DNA of 64,000 nucleotides, taken from NCBI RefSeq assembly GCF_014202575.1, contig NZ_JACHHB010000012.1, positions 1 to 64,000 on the forward strand, read 5' to 3'. This document shows positions 17,160 through 26,696 of the stretch, piece after piece; position 1 is the first letter of the stretch, and every line of letters starts with the position of its first letter. Made by a program: the position numbers and the translations under genes. The notes below the pieces were generated by a model. It was not told the DNA's origin. It did not search any database and saw only the letters and a program-made list of their open reading frames with translations. The DNA is from Texcoconibacillus texcoconensis (GTDB lineage Bacteria; Bacillota; Bacilli; Bacillales; Salisediminibacteriaceae).

Positions 17160-18014
17160 TTATCCTTTTGTCGCTCCAGCTGTGAGACCACCAATGAGGT
17201 AACGTTGTAAGAGCAAGAACACGGTTGCAATTGGAACAGCAATTAAAATCGCACCTGCAGCAAATCGTGTAAAGTTGTTCGCAAATTGGTCATTAACAAA
17301 GTTAAACAATCCAAGAGCGAGCGTGAAGTTTTCTGGACTGCGCAAAATGATTCTTGGCAAAATAAAGTCCATAAACGGCGTCATAAAGTTAAATAATGCA
17401 ACAATGGACAAAATTGGTTTTGCTAGTGGCAACATGATCTGGAAAAGAACGCGAAAGTGTCCTGCGCCATCAATACGTGCAGATTCATCCAGTTCTCGTG
17501 GAATTGTATCAAAGTACCCTTTTACAAGAAACGCATTCATCGGAACAGCCCCACCGATATAAATCAGGGTTAAACCGACAAGGGAATCAAGAAGCCCTAC
17601 AGTGTTTAGCAAGATATAGAGGGCAACCATCGCCATAAGAACTGGGAACATTTGTAACAAAAGCATCGCGTAAAGACCATTTTTACGTCCTCGGAAGCGG
17701 TAACGTGAAAACGCGTACGCAGTCAAAGAGACGATCAATGTGGCAAAGAACGATGTTGCAAGTGCAACAACTATGGAGTTACGATACCAAAGTAAATAGT
17801 TACTTCGTTCATCAAAGAACAGCCAGCGATAGTGTTCTAAAGTCGGTTCTGACGGGATCATACTAGCTCCAAACATGCTTGAAGTTGGATTTAGTGATAA
17901 CCCGAACGCCCAAACGAGCGGATAAAAGATGACTACAAACATGACAGCAATAATCGCGTACATGATGATTAATTCGAGGGTATTTTTTGTGCTTTTTTTC
18001 ATACCTTTTTTCAT
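17160..18014 (-). CDS. Maltodextrin ABC transporter permease, MalG type
   Basis: A 284-residue inner-membrane permease with six hydrophobic segments and the cytoplasmic EAA loop ELDESARIDGAGHFRVLFQI, which contacts the ATPase. It ends in the MalG-like QRYLIGGLTAGATKG. The start codon overlaps the malF stop (TAATG), so the pair is translationally coupled. No ATPase gene is present in the operon. A shared MsmX-type ATPase is the likely partner. Confidence 0.92.
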   Translation of the reverse strand: MKKGMKKSTKNTLELIIMYAIIAVMFVVIFYPLVWAFGLSLNPTSSMFGASMIPSEPTLEHYRWLFFDERSNYLLWYRNSIVVALATSFFATLIVSLTAYAFSRYRFRGRKNGLYAMLLLQMFPVLMAMVALYILLNTVGLLDSLVGLTLIYIGGAVPMNAFLVKGYFDTIPRELDESARIDGAGHFRVLFQIMLPLAKPILSIVALFNFMTPFMDFILPRIILRSPENFTLALGLFNFVNDQFANNFTRFAAGAILIAVPIATVFLLLQRYLIGGLTAGATKG

Positions 18015-19336
18015 TAGATGCTTCCCTCCTCTTTAAAGGAACGAGTACGCCGAAATTGGAAAAACGCAAATGTGGCGACAAGTAGCCCTAAGATGATCGA
18101 GATGGCGGCTGCCATATTAAATTGCTGATTATCGAAGGTTAAACCATATACCCACGAAATCAAAATATCTGTTCCACCGGCCGTTTGACCTCGTACGGCA
18201 GGCCCACCTTCATTAAAGAGATAGATGATATTAAAGTTGTTAAAGTTAAACGAATACTGCATAATTAAAAGTGGTGCGGTTGCGAACATTACGTGTGGGA
18301 AGGTAATAAACTTGAACTTCTGCCATCGGTTCGCCCCATCTATGTCCGCTGCTTCATACCAGTCAGATGAGATACTTTGTAGAACCCCAGTAAAGAGAGC
18401 GAACACAAATGGAAACCCTAGCCATGTTTGAATCATAATCAGAGCCGTTCGTGTCCAAAATGGATCACTTAACCAAGGAATCCCATCACTCATTCCAAAC
18501 AGTGGTATAAGGATATCACGGTTAATCGCACCAAAGTTATCATTGAATAGTGCACTAAAGATTAGGATCGTAACAAATGCTGGTACCGCCCACGGTAAAA
18601 TGAAGACCGTACGAATAAGTTTCTTAAATTTCAATCTTGGGTCGTTTACAAGAATCGCTAAGAATAAGGCGAGTATGATTTGTAATGTTGTTGCAACGAA
18701 CGTCCAAATTAACGTCCAGGAAAAAACACTGATCAACGTATTGCGCCACTCTGCAATCGTAAACAAGTTCGTAAAGTTTTGAAAACCTACCCAATCAAGA
18801 ATTGCGCGCGGCGGTGCATTATATAAGTTATAGTTCGTAAATGCAAGTGCCAACATAAACATAAGTGGAAACGCTACAACAAATATTAAAAGGAACATCC
18901 CTGGTGAAATTAGAACATAAGGAAAAGTTGTGTCCCACGCATTTCTAAACCCTTCACGCAAATTTGGAACTTCCCAGCCTAATTGAATTCTCTTTGCGTC
19001 TTTATGTGCATCAAGGATATTTAATACATAAAATCCGATAAAAAAGGCGACGACAGTTGCTGATAATAAACCTTCACTTAAAAAGACACGTGAGTCATCT
19101 TGTCCTGGCACTTCACCAAGAGTAATCAGTCCGCCAATAGCTGGTCCTAATGATGAAACCAGAACCACGGCGAAAGCCGCAAAGAGAATGAACAAGGCGG
19201 TTCCTTTACCGAAACGTTTATTGTACATTTGACCGATACCTGGAATGATCGATAACAATGCGGCTACACGCGGTTTATGGTCTGGGTTAACGAGCTGCTG
19301 TTTTACTTCTTTTGGTTGTTTCTCGTTCGTAGCCAT
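18014..19336 (-). CDS. Maltodextrin ABC transporter permease, MalF type
   Basis: A 440-residue MalF/MdxF-like permease. The N terminus carries a P-G-I-G-Q-x-Y motif (IPGIGQMYNKRFGKG) in a cytoplasmic region with early membrane segments. The main permease domain follows, with the EAA loop EAADIDGANRWQKFKFITFP. The length and the extended N terminus fit Firmicute MdxF. It lies between the binding protein and the MalG-type permease, 66 bases after the former. Confidence 0.92.
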   Translation of the reverse strand: MATNEKQPKEVKQQLVNPDHKPRVAALLSIIPGIGQMYNKRFGKGTALFILFAAFAVVLVSSLGPAIGGLITLGEVPGQDDSRVFLSEGLLSATVVAFFIGFYVLNILDAHKDAKRIQLGWEVPNLREGFRNAWDTTFPYVLISPGMFLLIFVVAFPLMFMLALAFTNYNLYNAPPRAILDWVGFQNFTNLFTIAEWRNTLISVFSWTLIWTFVATTLQIILALFLAILVNDPRLKFKKLIRTVFILPWAVPAFVTILIFSALFNDNFGAINRDILIPLFGMSDGIPWLSDPFWTRTALIMIQTWLGFPFVFALFTGVLQSISSDWYEAADIDGANRWQKFKFITFPHVMFATAPLLIMQYSFNFNNFNIIYLFNEGGPAVRGQTAGGTDILISWVYGLTFDNQQFNMAAAISIILGLLVATFAFFQFRRTRSFKEEGSI

Positions 19337-19362
19337 TTCGCATCCTCCTGCTTTAAAGAATC

Positions 19363-19393
19363 AGGATTGAAGAGGGAAAGCCTCTTCAATCCT
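19363..19393 (-). other. Intercistronic hairpin between binding-protein and permease genes
   Basis: A perfect 13-bp stem AGGATTGAAGAGG (19363-19375 with 19381-19393) and a five-base loop lie right after the binding-protein stop. Such hairpins commonly stabilise the upstream message or partly terminate, raising binding protein over permease. This role is inferred. Confidence 0.7.
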
Positions 19394-19401
19394 TTATTTT
19401 T

Positions 19402-20706
19402 TTATTGCCCCATCATCATGATTGCATCGCGAATTTCTTGTACGACTTCATCCATCACTTCTTCAGCGTCATCACCTTGAGTAATAAACTCAAGACCATC
19501 GTTTGCTGGGTCCCATACTTGATCCATTTCTGGAATGTTCGGCATTGGCTGAGTCGTTTCCGTTTGCTCAAGAATTGGCTCGAAGAACTCATCTTCTACC
19601 TCAGCCTCTAAGTTCGCTGGAAGTTCACCTGCAAGATCGAAATAGTGCTCGGAGTTTTCAACATTTGTAATAAATAATGCTAATTCTGTAGCCCAATGTT
19701 GGTTCTCACTGTATTCAGAAACATGCCAACCTTTGTTTCCTGCGAAAGAGTTTGCATCATTTCCTTCGATCGTTGGAATAGGTGCAACTGCAAGGTCGTC
19801 TCCAAGTGCTGATTCATAATCTGGAATTGCCCATGGCCCGTTAATAGCTGCAGCTACTGTTCCTTGTTCGAACAATCCGTTAAGAATTTCACCGTCTACA
19901 CCTGTTGGGTGAAGATCTTCATCAAACCATTGTTGAATAAATTCTGCCCCTTGAACAGATCCTTCATTATTTAAACCAATATCTTCTGGATCGTAAGCAC
20001 CATCTGCATCTTGTCCGAAGATGTATCCACCGAACGCATCAAAGAACGGATAAGTGAAATAAATGTTGCCCATTTCCATTAAGAATCCGTATTCATCAGC
20101 ATCACGGTTTGTAAATTCTTGTGAAAATTCGAAGAGTTCCTCGAATGTTTCTGGTGCTTCATCCAAGTGTTGTTCGTTGTAAAATAGTGCATATGTTTCT
20201 ACAACAGAAGGGATTCCATACTGAGAACCTTCATAACTGAATGATTCAACTGCTTCTTCATTGTAATCATTCATTAAACGCTCTTCTTGGTCTTCTGTTA
20301 AGTTAAGCTCTGCTGCTAAACCTTGTAAAACAACATCACCTACACGGTCATGCGGTTGGAAGAATAAGTCTGGTCCTTGACCTGCTGGGCCATCTAAAGA
20401 CATCGCTTCTGTTTGGTCTAGCATAGACATTGGTGTGATTTCAACCTCAATGCCGTATTCTGCTTCAAAGTCTTCAGCCATATCCTCATGTGCCTCTAAT
20501 TGTGACTCCTCATCGTTCACCCACATTTCAAGGCTATCTGGCTTTTCTGGCTCTTCAACTTCTGCGGTTTCATCGACATCTTCTGTTGTACCATCATCAG
20601 CTGGCATTTCTTCAGGCTCCTCTTCTCCTCCACCACATGCAACGAGTTGGAGAGAAAGGGCAGGCACTAGTAAGGTCGAAAACAAAAACGATTTTCTTTT
20701 GAACAT
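19402..20706 (-). CDS. Maltodextrin-binding lipoprotein (MalE/MdxE type)
   Basis: A 434-residue extracellular solute-binding protein of ABC importers. The signal peptide ends in lipobox LVAC (Cys24), followed by an acidic linker of about 35 residues rich in Glu and Asp. The mature domain has the family 1 pattern (DLFFQPHDRVGDVVLQGLAAEL, AINGPWAIPDYESAL, FAGNKGWHVSEYS). The acidity fits a salt- or alkali-adapted cell surface. First gene of the operon. Operator-like sites lie between 20761 and 20925. Confidence 0.93.
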   Translation of the reverse strand: MFKRKSFLFSTLLVPALSLQLVACGGGEEEPEEMPADDGTTEDVDETAEVEEPEKPDSLEMWVNDEESQLEAHEDMAEDFEAEYGIEVEITPMSMLDQTEAMSLDGPAGQGPDLFFQPHDRVGDVVLQGLAAELNLTEDQEERLMNDYNEEAVESFSYEGSQYGIPSVVETYALFYNEQHLDEAPETFEELFEFSQEFTNRDADEYGFLMEMGNIYFTYPFFDAFGGYIFGQDADGAYDPEDIGLNNEGSVQGAEFIQQWFDEDLHPTGVDGEILNGLFEQGTVAAAINGPWAIPDYESALGDDLAVAPIPTIEGNDANSFAGNKGWHVSEYSENQHWATELALFITNVENSEHYFDLAGELPANLEAEVEDEFFEPILEQTETTQPMPNIPEMDQVWDPANDGLEFITQGDDAEEVMDEVVQEIRDAIMMMGQ

Positions 20707-20760
20707 CTCTTTTCCCCCTTAAAAATTTTAGTCATTGAATGAGAAGAAACATGTTTTGAG

Positions 20761-20771
20761 AAACGATTGTC
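20761..20771 (+). promoter_or_regulatory. Operator-like 11-mer, copy 1
   Basis: AAACGATTGTC on the plus strand. The same 11-mer occurs inverted at 20859-20869, with centres 98 bp apart, upstream of the binding-protein gene. It is a candidate LacI-family operator pair suited to DNA looping. Confidence 0.45.
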
Positions 20772-20858
20772 GGTTCCGGGTTCGCAATGAAATTTCATTT
20801 AGATCCAATAAAATATTGGTCATACTGACACTATTCACAGAAACCATGAAACTTATAA

Positions 20859-20872
20859 GACAATCGTTTGCA
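20859..20872 (-). promoter_or_regulatory. Operator-like site, copy 2
   Basis: The minus strand reads GTGCAAACGATTGTC. The left part, GTGCAAACG, is identical to the site at 20912-20925, and the right part repeats the 11-mer of 20761-20771. Confidence 0.5.
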
Positions 20873-20911
20873 CAAAGTGCTCGAAAGAAATCACGAACTA
20901 TAAAAGTTTCG

Positions 20912-20925
20912 TGAAACCGTTTGCA
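20912..20925 (+). promoter_or_regulatory. cre-like site upstream of the maltodextrin operon
   Basis: TGAAACCGTTTGCA matches the CcpA cre consensus TGWAANCGNTNWCA at all but one position. It also resembles LacI-type operators in this cluster, so either CcpA or the local repressor may bind. Confidence 0.55.
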
Positions 20926-20946
20926 CCATGTTCCTATTGATTATTA

Positions 20947-20981
20947 TAAAGGGCGATAGTCTAAAAGACAACCCTTTCCAA
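20947..20981 (-). terminator. Terminator after the chemoreceptor gene
   Basis: AAAGGG/CCCTTT outer arms with an inner GTCT/AGAC pairing lie just behind the chemoreceptor stop on the minus strand. The following run is only moderately T-rich. Confidence 0.55.
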
Positions 20982-20989
20982 TAAAAAAA

Positions 20990-22714
20990 TCAAGCGCTTT
21001 CATATTCTTCATTTTTTCGTTCAGTTGTCTTTAATAAATGGTTTGCTGTCAGCTTTAATTGTTCAGCACTTCCTGTTAATCTTTCTTGCCCTTCTAATTG
21101 TTCTTTTAAACTACTATTTACATTCTCACCTCGTTTAGAAAGATCCTGTGCTGATTGTGCTAATTGACTAACAGAACCAACGACTTCTTGTATGCCATTA
21201 GAAATTTGTTCAATTGCTGCTGTGATCTCTGCATTTTGCGTTTGAAGTTGATCACTTTTTTCTACGATTTCACTAAATGTAGATGTTGTGTCAAGAGCTG
21301 TTTTTTCTGATTCCTCGTGAACAGACTTCAACATTTGAAATTCTTTAACGACATGTTCAGTATCATTTTGGATCGTTTCAATTACCTTTTTTGTTCTCAT
21401 CGAAAATTCATTCGTTTGATTCGAAAGTTTTCGGATTTCATCTGCGACAACAGAGAAACTTTTCCCAGCTTGCCCTGCTCGCGCTGCCTCTATTGAAGCA
21501 TTTAACGCTAAAAGATTTGTTTGCTCTGCGATCTCATCAATCCCTTGTAAGAATTGAGAAATTTCTTTCATCCGTTCATCCATTTCTTCGATTTTCGTTG
21601 TCATCGTATTCGCTTTCTCTTTCCCATCAACAACATGATGTTGCATTTGTTTTAAGGCTTTCTGACCTTCTTGAGCATATTGATTCATTTGTTTCATTTG
21701 GTCATAAATCATCTCAGATGATGCACGAATTTCTTGAGAACTCGCCGATGCTTCTTCCGTGATAGACGAGATCGTGTTCGTGTGATCAGCTTGTTTGTTC
21801 ACTTCATCTTCAACGGTTCCCATTGTCCTTTGAACACCTTGTAAATTCATTAACTGGTTTTGTGATTGTTCATTGACTTGTTCAGAGATCCCAAACAATT
21901 GATGACTCACTTTATGTCCCGCTTTTAACATTTCATTTAATTGCTCTCCCATCCCCGTCAAAGATTGATCGATATCGTAAAATTCATCCCTTCGATTGGT
22001 GGACTGTTGATACTCAAAGTCCCCTTTACGGTAAGCATCGATACGCTGGTAGATATAGTTCAATCCACTTTTTAAGTTTTTTCCAAATAGAATAACACCA
22101 ATAAGCGGAATGAACACCATGAAAATAACCGCTCCGTAGATTAATCCATCTGTCAAACTCTGTGCTTGAACTAAGTTATCATTCGCTTGCTCTCGTGATG
22201 TTTGTAAATAAGTTTGGATACGTTCATCTCCTTGCGTAATTGCCTCTTGCGTCCGTTCTACTTCAGGAGCAACCCTTGTACGAATTTGGTCAACATCACC
22301 GCCATGAAAGATGGATGTAAAATGTTGTTCATATAAAGTTTCGTAACCATTCAACCCTTCTTTAAAACGTCCTAAATAAACTTCCATTTCATCGATGCCA
22401 CTCGCTCGGTCTTCAACTTGCTTATAGTAGTCAGAAGCATAATCAAGTGCTGTTTCCAAACGCTCTACTGCAGACTCATCATATCCCGAAGTAACCAATT
22501 GCATCTGCAAAATAGCCGCTTCATCAATGAATGATTTTAAACGAGTATAATCATCATGAAAGGATGCTATTTCGTCTAAGTTCTTACTCTCCTGACTGAC
22601 TTGGTGATTTGAATATAATATTGATAGCCCTGACAACATACTAATACTTACTAAAAAGATTACAAGAATCATTAACTTCTGCATAAGTGTTAGCCGATAA
22701 AGCCATCTCATCAC
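20990..22714 (-). CDS. Methyl-accepting chemotaxis protein, 4-helix-bundle sensor type
   Basis: A 574-residue chemoreceptor. Two membrane segments (about 13-31 and 185-207) enclose an extracellular helical sensor domain. A HAMP-like region and the cytoplasmic coiled coil follow, with hairpin tip [22 protein letters not shown]. There is no C-terminal CheR/CheB tether pentapeptide. A perfect GCAAGCGCTTGC palindrome precedes it, like the operators of the adjacent maltodextrin operon, so expression may be tied to sugar availability. The ligand is unknown. Confidence 0.9.
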   Translation of the reverse strand: MMRWLYRLTLMQKLMILVIFLVSISMLSGLSILYSNHQVSQESKNLDEIASFHDDYTRLKSFIDEAAILQMQLVTSGYDESAVERLETALDYASDYYKQVEDRASGIDEMEVYLGRFKEGLNGYETLYEQHFTSIFHGGDVDQIRTRVAPEVERTQEAITQGDERIQTYLQTSREQANDNLVQAQSLTDGLIYGAVIFMVFIPLIGVILFGKNLKSGLNYIYQRIDAYRKGDFEYQQSTNRRDEFYDIDQSLTGMGEQLNEMLKAGHKVSHQLFGISEQVNEQSQNQLMNLQGVQRTMGTVEDEVNKQADHTNTISSITEEASASSQEIRASSEMIYDQMKQMNQYAQEGQKALKQMQHHVVDGKEKANTMTTKIEEMDERMKEISQFLQGIDEIAEQTNLLALNASIEAARAGQAGKSFSVVADEIRKLSNQTNEFSMRTKKVIETIQNDTEHVVKEFQMLKSVHEESEKTALDTTSTFSEIVEKSDQLQTQNAEITAAIEQISNGIQEVVGSVSQLAQSAQDLSKRGENVNSSLKEQLEGQERLTGSAEQLKLTANHLLKTTERKNEEYESA

Positions 22715-22758
22715 AAAACCCCTTCCTCAAATCATCGTCCTATGTCTCCTAAACCTGC

Positions 22759-22770
22759 GCAAGCGCTTGC
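22759..22770 (-). promoter_or_regulatory. Perfect LacI-type operator palindrome before the chemoreceptor gene
   Basis: GCAAGCGCTTGC is a perfect 12-bp palindrome with the central CpG typical of LacI/GalR operators, extended by TGC/GCA flanks. It lies 45 bases before the chemoreceptor start. Confidence 0.6.
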
Positions 22771-22874
22771 ACAAAACCCTAAAGACTTCTTCAATTTCAT
22801 GAATATTCTATCATGTTTTGAATGCGGTTTCACTCTATTTTTTTGTAACAACTAAAATCTTTTCCACAAGTGAC

Positions 22875-23744
22875 TTATCGACGGATACCCATTGTTCGAT
22901 AATCTCTAGGGGAAATACCTTCTACTTTTCGAAACACTCTTGAAAAATAAGCGCGATCTTCAAAACCAACCGACTTTGCTATTGCTTGTACACTAGTGTT
23001 TCCTTCTTTTAACATCGACTTTGCTTTTTGAATTCTGTATTGATGTATGTATTGAACAGGCGTCATACCAAGTGTCCTCTTCATACAACGCGTGATATAA
23101 TCACTGTGATAAAGAAGCGTTTTGGAAAGGTGTGCAACTGATAGTGTAGGATCTGAGTATAAATTGTGAATGACATTTAGTGCTTCTTCTGTCACTTTTT
23201 CTGCACTAGTCGGTAATCGAACCGAATGGTTTTGCCAATGAACAATAATGTCCGTAAAAATTGCTTGTTGTTTCATTTTATCAATTGATGAATAGGATTC
23301 ATTTAATTGAATGAGTCGTTCAAATTCATCTGTAAATGTCTCTTTATTCATCACTTTTCCATATCTTGATAAATGTAATTGAAAACGTGCCGGTTCTGTA
23401 AATGTCCCTGTTTGTTTCAAGACGTCTGCCCAAGCTATATCCCCCTCCAACCATTTGTCTATAAATTCTCCTTCCACTTCAAAGTGCAGCCAATAAAAAG
23501 TCGTATCCTCATCACAAGGACGTAACCCAACATGCTCTTTGTTCGGTAGAAGTAACATGTATTCCCCGGCACCGACACTAAATGCTTCATCGTCTTCTTT
23601 CATATATAAAGTACCTTTTTCGACAAACAACAAATCAAATACATGAAAAGTTCTTTTAAAATGTTGGTGTCCTTTCGGAAACGTCGCTTTTCCACTTTTA
23701 ATATAAGTTGGATAAGGTGGTACTTGAAAACAAAGTACAGTCAT
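22875..23744 (-). CDS. AraC-family transcriptional regulator
   Basis: A 289-residue regulator with an N-terminal cupin-like sensor domain (GAGEYMLLLPNKEHVG near residue 50) and a C-terminal double helix-turn-helix. The second helix-turn-helix contains SVQAIAKSVGFEDRAYFSRVFRK, and it ends PRDYR. It lies directly upstream of, and in the same direction as, the chemoreceptor and sugar operon, so it may sense a sugar. The target is not shown by the sequence. Confidence 0.88.
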   Translation of the reverse strand: MTVLCFQVPPYPTYIKSGKATFPKGHQHFKRTFHVFDLLFVEKGTLYMKEDDEAFSVGAGEYMLLLPNKEHVGLRPCDEDTTFYWLHFEVEGEFIDKWLEGDIAWADVLKQTGTFTEPARFQLHLSRYGKVMNKETFTDEFERLIQLNESYSSIDKMKQQAIFTDIIVHWQNHSVRLPTSAEKVTEEALNVIHNLYSDPTLSVAHLSKTLLYHSDYITRCMKRTLGMTPVQYIHQYRIQKAKSMLKEGNTSVQAIAKSVGFEDRAYFSRVFRKVEGISPRDYRTMGIRR

Positions 23745-23880
23745 GTTCTCCCTCCTCTAAGTCGGAATTATACAATTGTTATCGCTTTTATGTCTTTGCA
23801 AACACTTTTATTACTAATAAACTAAGAGTACCTTTTGTTACGAAATGATCCAACCCTTATTATGACACATGGAGGACAAC

Positions 23881-25293
23881 ATGAAGGAAGAAACAAACAA
23901 TGGTAAAAAAAAGTTAACACTTTTTGCTTTAACTTGGCCAATATTTATTGAGATTTTTTTACATATGCTTATGGGAAATGCCGATACTCTGATGTTAAGT
24001 CAGTATAGTGACGACGCCGTTGCTGCTGTCGGTGTTTCCAACCAAATTATGGGCTTTATTGTTGTGATGTTTGGCTTTATCGCAACTGGAACTACCATTT
24101 TAATTTCACAATTTTTAGGGGCTGATCGTAAACAAGAAGCCAACCAAATTGCCGTTGTCTCAATTGCAACAAACCTTACTTTTGGCTTGTTTTTAAGTAT
24201 TTTCTTAATGGGATTTGGAGATACGATATTACGTTTGATGGGGTTACCAGAGGAATTGATGGACACTGCCCTTCTTTATTTACAAATTGTCGGTGGCTTT
24301 GCTTTCATTCAAGCCATGATCATGACTGTCTCTGCTATTATTCGTAGCCACGGACATACAAAGGATGCCATGTTTGTCACAATGGGGATGAACGTGATAA
24401 ATGTTTTCGGTAACTTTGTTCTCATTTTTGGGGCGCTAGGTTTTCCAGAATTAGGACCCGTTGGTGTAGCGATTAGTACAGCCGCGAGCCGCTTTTTAGG
24501 AATGCTCGTTATGTTCATTGTTCTTTATAAACGTATTACTGGTGGGTTGCCATTCAATTATTTACTAAAAAAGTTCCCCAAAAAAGAATTGAAGCAACTT
24601 CTGAAAATTGGTATCCCATCAGCCGGTGAACAATTATCCTATAATACATCACAAGTTGTTGTGACTTCTTTTATTGCTACAATGGGGACAACTGCATTAA
24701 CAACACGTGTTTACGCTCAAAACTTAATGATGTTTATGCTCTTATTTTCAGCTGCTATTGGTCAAGGTACACAAATCTTGATTGGACATTTAATTGGTGA
24801 ACAGGCCATGAAAGAGGCTTACCTAAGATGTATAAAAAGTTTAAGTATCGGTATTGCGATTTCCACTTCAATGGCTATTGTGATTGCATTTTTTAGAGAG
24901 CCGTTGTTAGGAATTTTCACTGATAACTCCGAAGTTATTGGATTAGGGGGAACGTTGTTACTTTTAACTGTCATTCTTGAACCAGGTCGAGCATTTAACC
25001 TCATTGTCATTAATTCATTGAGAGCAGCTGGTGATGTTCGTTTCCCTGTTTATATCGGTGTTTTATCGATGTGGGGAGTGATGGTCACCTTGTCTTACGG
25101 ACTTGGTGTCGCACTTGGACTCGGTCTTATAGGCGTATGGATTTCTTTTATTCTCGATGAATGGTTACGCGGTTTACTTATGCTACGGCGATGGCGGACA
25201 CGTAAGTGGGAGTCAATGTCTTTTGTAGACGATCAAAAAAACCGAGAAACTGAAGAGGATAACCTAGTTAATAAACCTGCTACTAATCAATAG
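23881..25293 (+). CDS. MATE-family multidrug/cation efflux protein
   Basis: A 470-residue, 12-segment exporter of the NorM/DinF-type MATE family, which expels cationic drugs in exchange for Na+ or H+. It begins LFALTWPIFIEIFLHMLMGNADTLMLSQYSDDAVAAVG, where the family sorts. The second half repeats the fold (GIPSAGEQLSYNTSQVVVTSF). The start is ATG 23881, five bases after GGAGG. An in-frame ATG four codons upstream overlaps that ribosome-binding site. Followed by its own terminator. Confidence 0.92.
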   Translation: MKEETNNGKKKLTLFALTWPIFIEIFLHMLMGNADTLMLSQYSDDAVAAVGVSNQIMGFIVVMFGFIATGTTILISQFLGADRKQEANQIAVVSIATNLTFGLFLSIFLMGFGDTILRLMGLPEELMDTALLYLQIVGGFAFIQAMIMTVSAIIRSHGHTKDAMFVTMGMNVINVFGNFVLIFGALGFPELGPVGVAISTAASRFLGMLVMFIVLYKRITGGLPFNYLLKKFPKKELKQLLKIGIPSAGEQLSYNTSQVVVTSFIATMGTTALTTRVYAQNLMMFMLLFSAAIGQGTQILIGHLIGEQAMKEAYLRCIKSLSIGIAISTSMAIVIAFFREPLLGIFTDNSEVIGLGGTLLLLTVILEPGRAFNLIVINSLRAAGDVRFPVYIGVLSMWGVMVTLSYGLGVALGLGLIGVWISFILDEWLRGLLMLRRWRTRKWESMSFVDDQKNRETEEDNLVNKPATNQ

Positions 25294-25299
25294 CGCCAA

Positions 25300-25327
25300 A
25301 GATGAGGGAATGTTCCCTCGTCTTTTT
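25300..25327 (+). terminator. Terminator after the MATE gene
   Basis: GATGAGGGAA pairs with TTCCCTCGTC (25301-25310 with 25313-25322), followed by TTTTT. Confidence 0.85.
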
Positions 25328-25530
25328 ATTTATAACAATAAAAATTCACTCATCACACATTTCATAAATATGCGACAATAACTGAAGTAACATGTCAATA
25401 TTTGTTGCTAATAAAAATGTTACATACCATTTAGAAAATTCTGTTATGTATAACGGATAATTTAGTCCTTGATTTCATAGACTTTATCAACATTAGGTGA
25501 TGCATATTTTCTTTTTTTCTAGATAATGTT
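25328..25530. other. Intergenic spacer before the TAXI-TRAP promoter
   Basis: About 200 AT-rich bases between the MATE terminator and the TAXI promoter. I see no ORF, repeat or conserved RNA element in it. Confidence 0.5.
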
Positions 25531-25559
25531 TTGACAACCCGTTTTTAATCTGCTTAAAT
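25531..25559 (+). promoter_or_regulatory. Sigma-A promoter of the TAXI binding-protein gene
   Basis: TTGACA (25531-25536), 17 bases, then TTAAAT (25554-25559). A CAACAAT/ATTGTTG inverted repeat at 25573-25595, just past the expected start point, is a possible operator or leader hairpin. Confidence 0.6.
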
Positions 25560-25634
25560 GAAAAATGGACATCAACAATTTTTATGCGATTGTTGGTATC
25601 TTTACACTTTCTATTATACAAAGGGGGATTTTTT

Positions 25635-26678
25635 ATGAAAAAGAAATTCTACACTTTGCTCTCAGGTGCATTAGCATCAACATTGGTTCTTGCAGCGTGT
25701 GGTGAAGAAGGAAACGGTGATGATGTTGACGACACAAACGAAGATGGCATTGAAGATGCAGGAGAAGAAACTGAAGCTTCTGATGTTGACGTCTCGAACT
25801 TACAATTAGGAACAGGTAGTACTGGTGGAACATATTTTCCACTTGGACAGCAAATCGCAGAAGCATTGAATGAACATATAGATGTGGATGACTTTGACTT
25901 GAGTTCAGTTAGTACAGGGGCGAGTGTTGACAACATTTCCTCTATTTATCGTGATGAGTTACACCTCGGCATGACTGTACACCTACCAGCACTTGATGCA
26001 TTAACGGGGGCTGGAGCATTTGAAGGTGTTGAAATGGATAACTTTGGGTTCATGGGTCACATTTATCCTGAAGTCATGCAAATTGTTACAACAGAGGGGA
26101 CGGGTGTTGAAACACTTGCAGACCTCGAAGGAAAGAGTGTAGCAATTGGACCTCCTGGAAGCGGTACACAAGAAGCTGCAAAGACGATCTTAGAAGCAGC
26201 CGGACTTGAAGAAGGCGATTATGAAGCAATGGAAGAAGGATTTGGTGATGCTACAAGCCGTATCCAAGATGGAAACTTAGATGCATCATTTGGTTTATTA
26301 GGATTACCGAATGGAAGTATTGAAGAGCTTGAAGTATCTGGTCGAGATGTGAAAATTTTAGACATCGATGACGAAACATTAGCTACAATTGAAGAAGTAA
26401 GTGGTTATGAAGGGTATGAAATCCCTGAAGGCTCTTATGACTTCCTAGAAGATCCTGTACAAACGGTTACTGCATATGCCGTGATGGTAGGTTCTACCGA
26501 TACGATTGACGAAGATTTAGGCTATGAAATTACGAAAACAATGTTTGAACATAGCGATGCGATCAGTCATCAACAAGGTGACCATATGACAAAAGACAAT
26601 GCCATGAATGGTTCGGAAGGTCTTCCAATCCATCCAGGTGCAGAAAAATACTTTGAAGAAGAAGGTATACTAGAATAA
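25635..26678 (+). CDS. TAXI-family TRAP transporter solute-binding lipoprotein
   Basis: A 347-residue periplasmic-type binding protein of the TAXI class of TRAP transporters. The lipobox is LAAC (Cys22), then an acidic linker, then LGTGSTGGTYFPLGQQIAEAL, the family hallmark near residue 60. DLEGKSVAIGPPGSGTQ follows near 170. The ligand is unknown; relatives bind glutamate or other carboxylates. The start is ATG 25635 behind AAGGGGG. The fused permease at 26976 is its partner, separated by stacked hairpins. Confidence 0.92.
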   Translation: MKKKFYTLLSGALASTLVLAACGEEGNGDDVDDTNEDGIEDAGEETEASDVDVSNLQLGTGSTGGTYFPLGQQIAEALNEHIDVDDFDLSSVSTGASVDNISSIYRDELHLGMTVHLPALDALTGAGAFEGVEMDNFGFMGHIYPEVMQIVTTEGTGVETLADLEGKSVAIGPPGSGTQEAAKTILEAAGLEEGDYEAMEEGFGDATSRIQDGNLDASFGLLGLPNGSIEELEVSGRDVKILDIDDETLATIEEVSGYEGYEIPEGSYDFLEDPVQTVTAYAVMVGSTDTIDEDLGYEITKTMFEHSDAISHQQGDHMTKDNAMNGSEGLPIHPGAEKYFEEEGILE

Positions 26679-26696
26679 ACGACACGTTTGGATACG

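Noticed and set aside
25633-25936. Minus-strand ORFs opposite the TAXI gene
   Set aside because: They are shadows of the acidic, low-complexity linker of the real gene, with no ribosome-binding sites.
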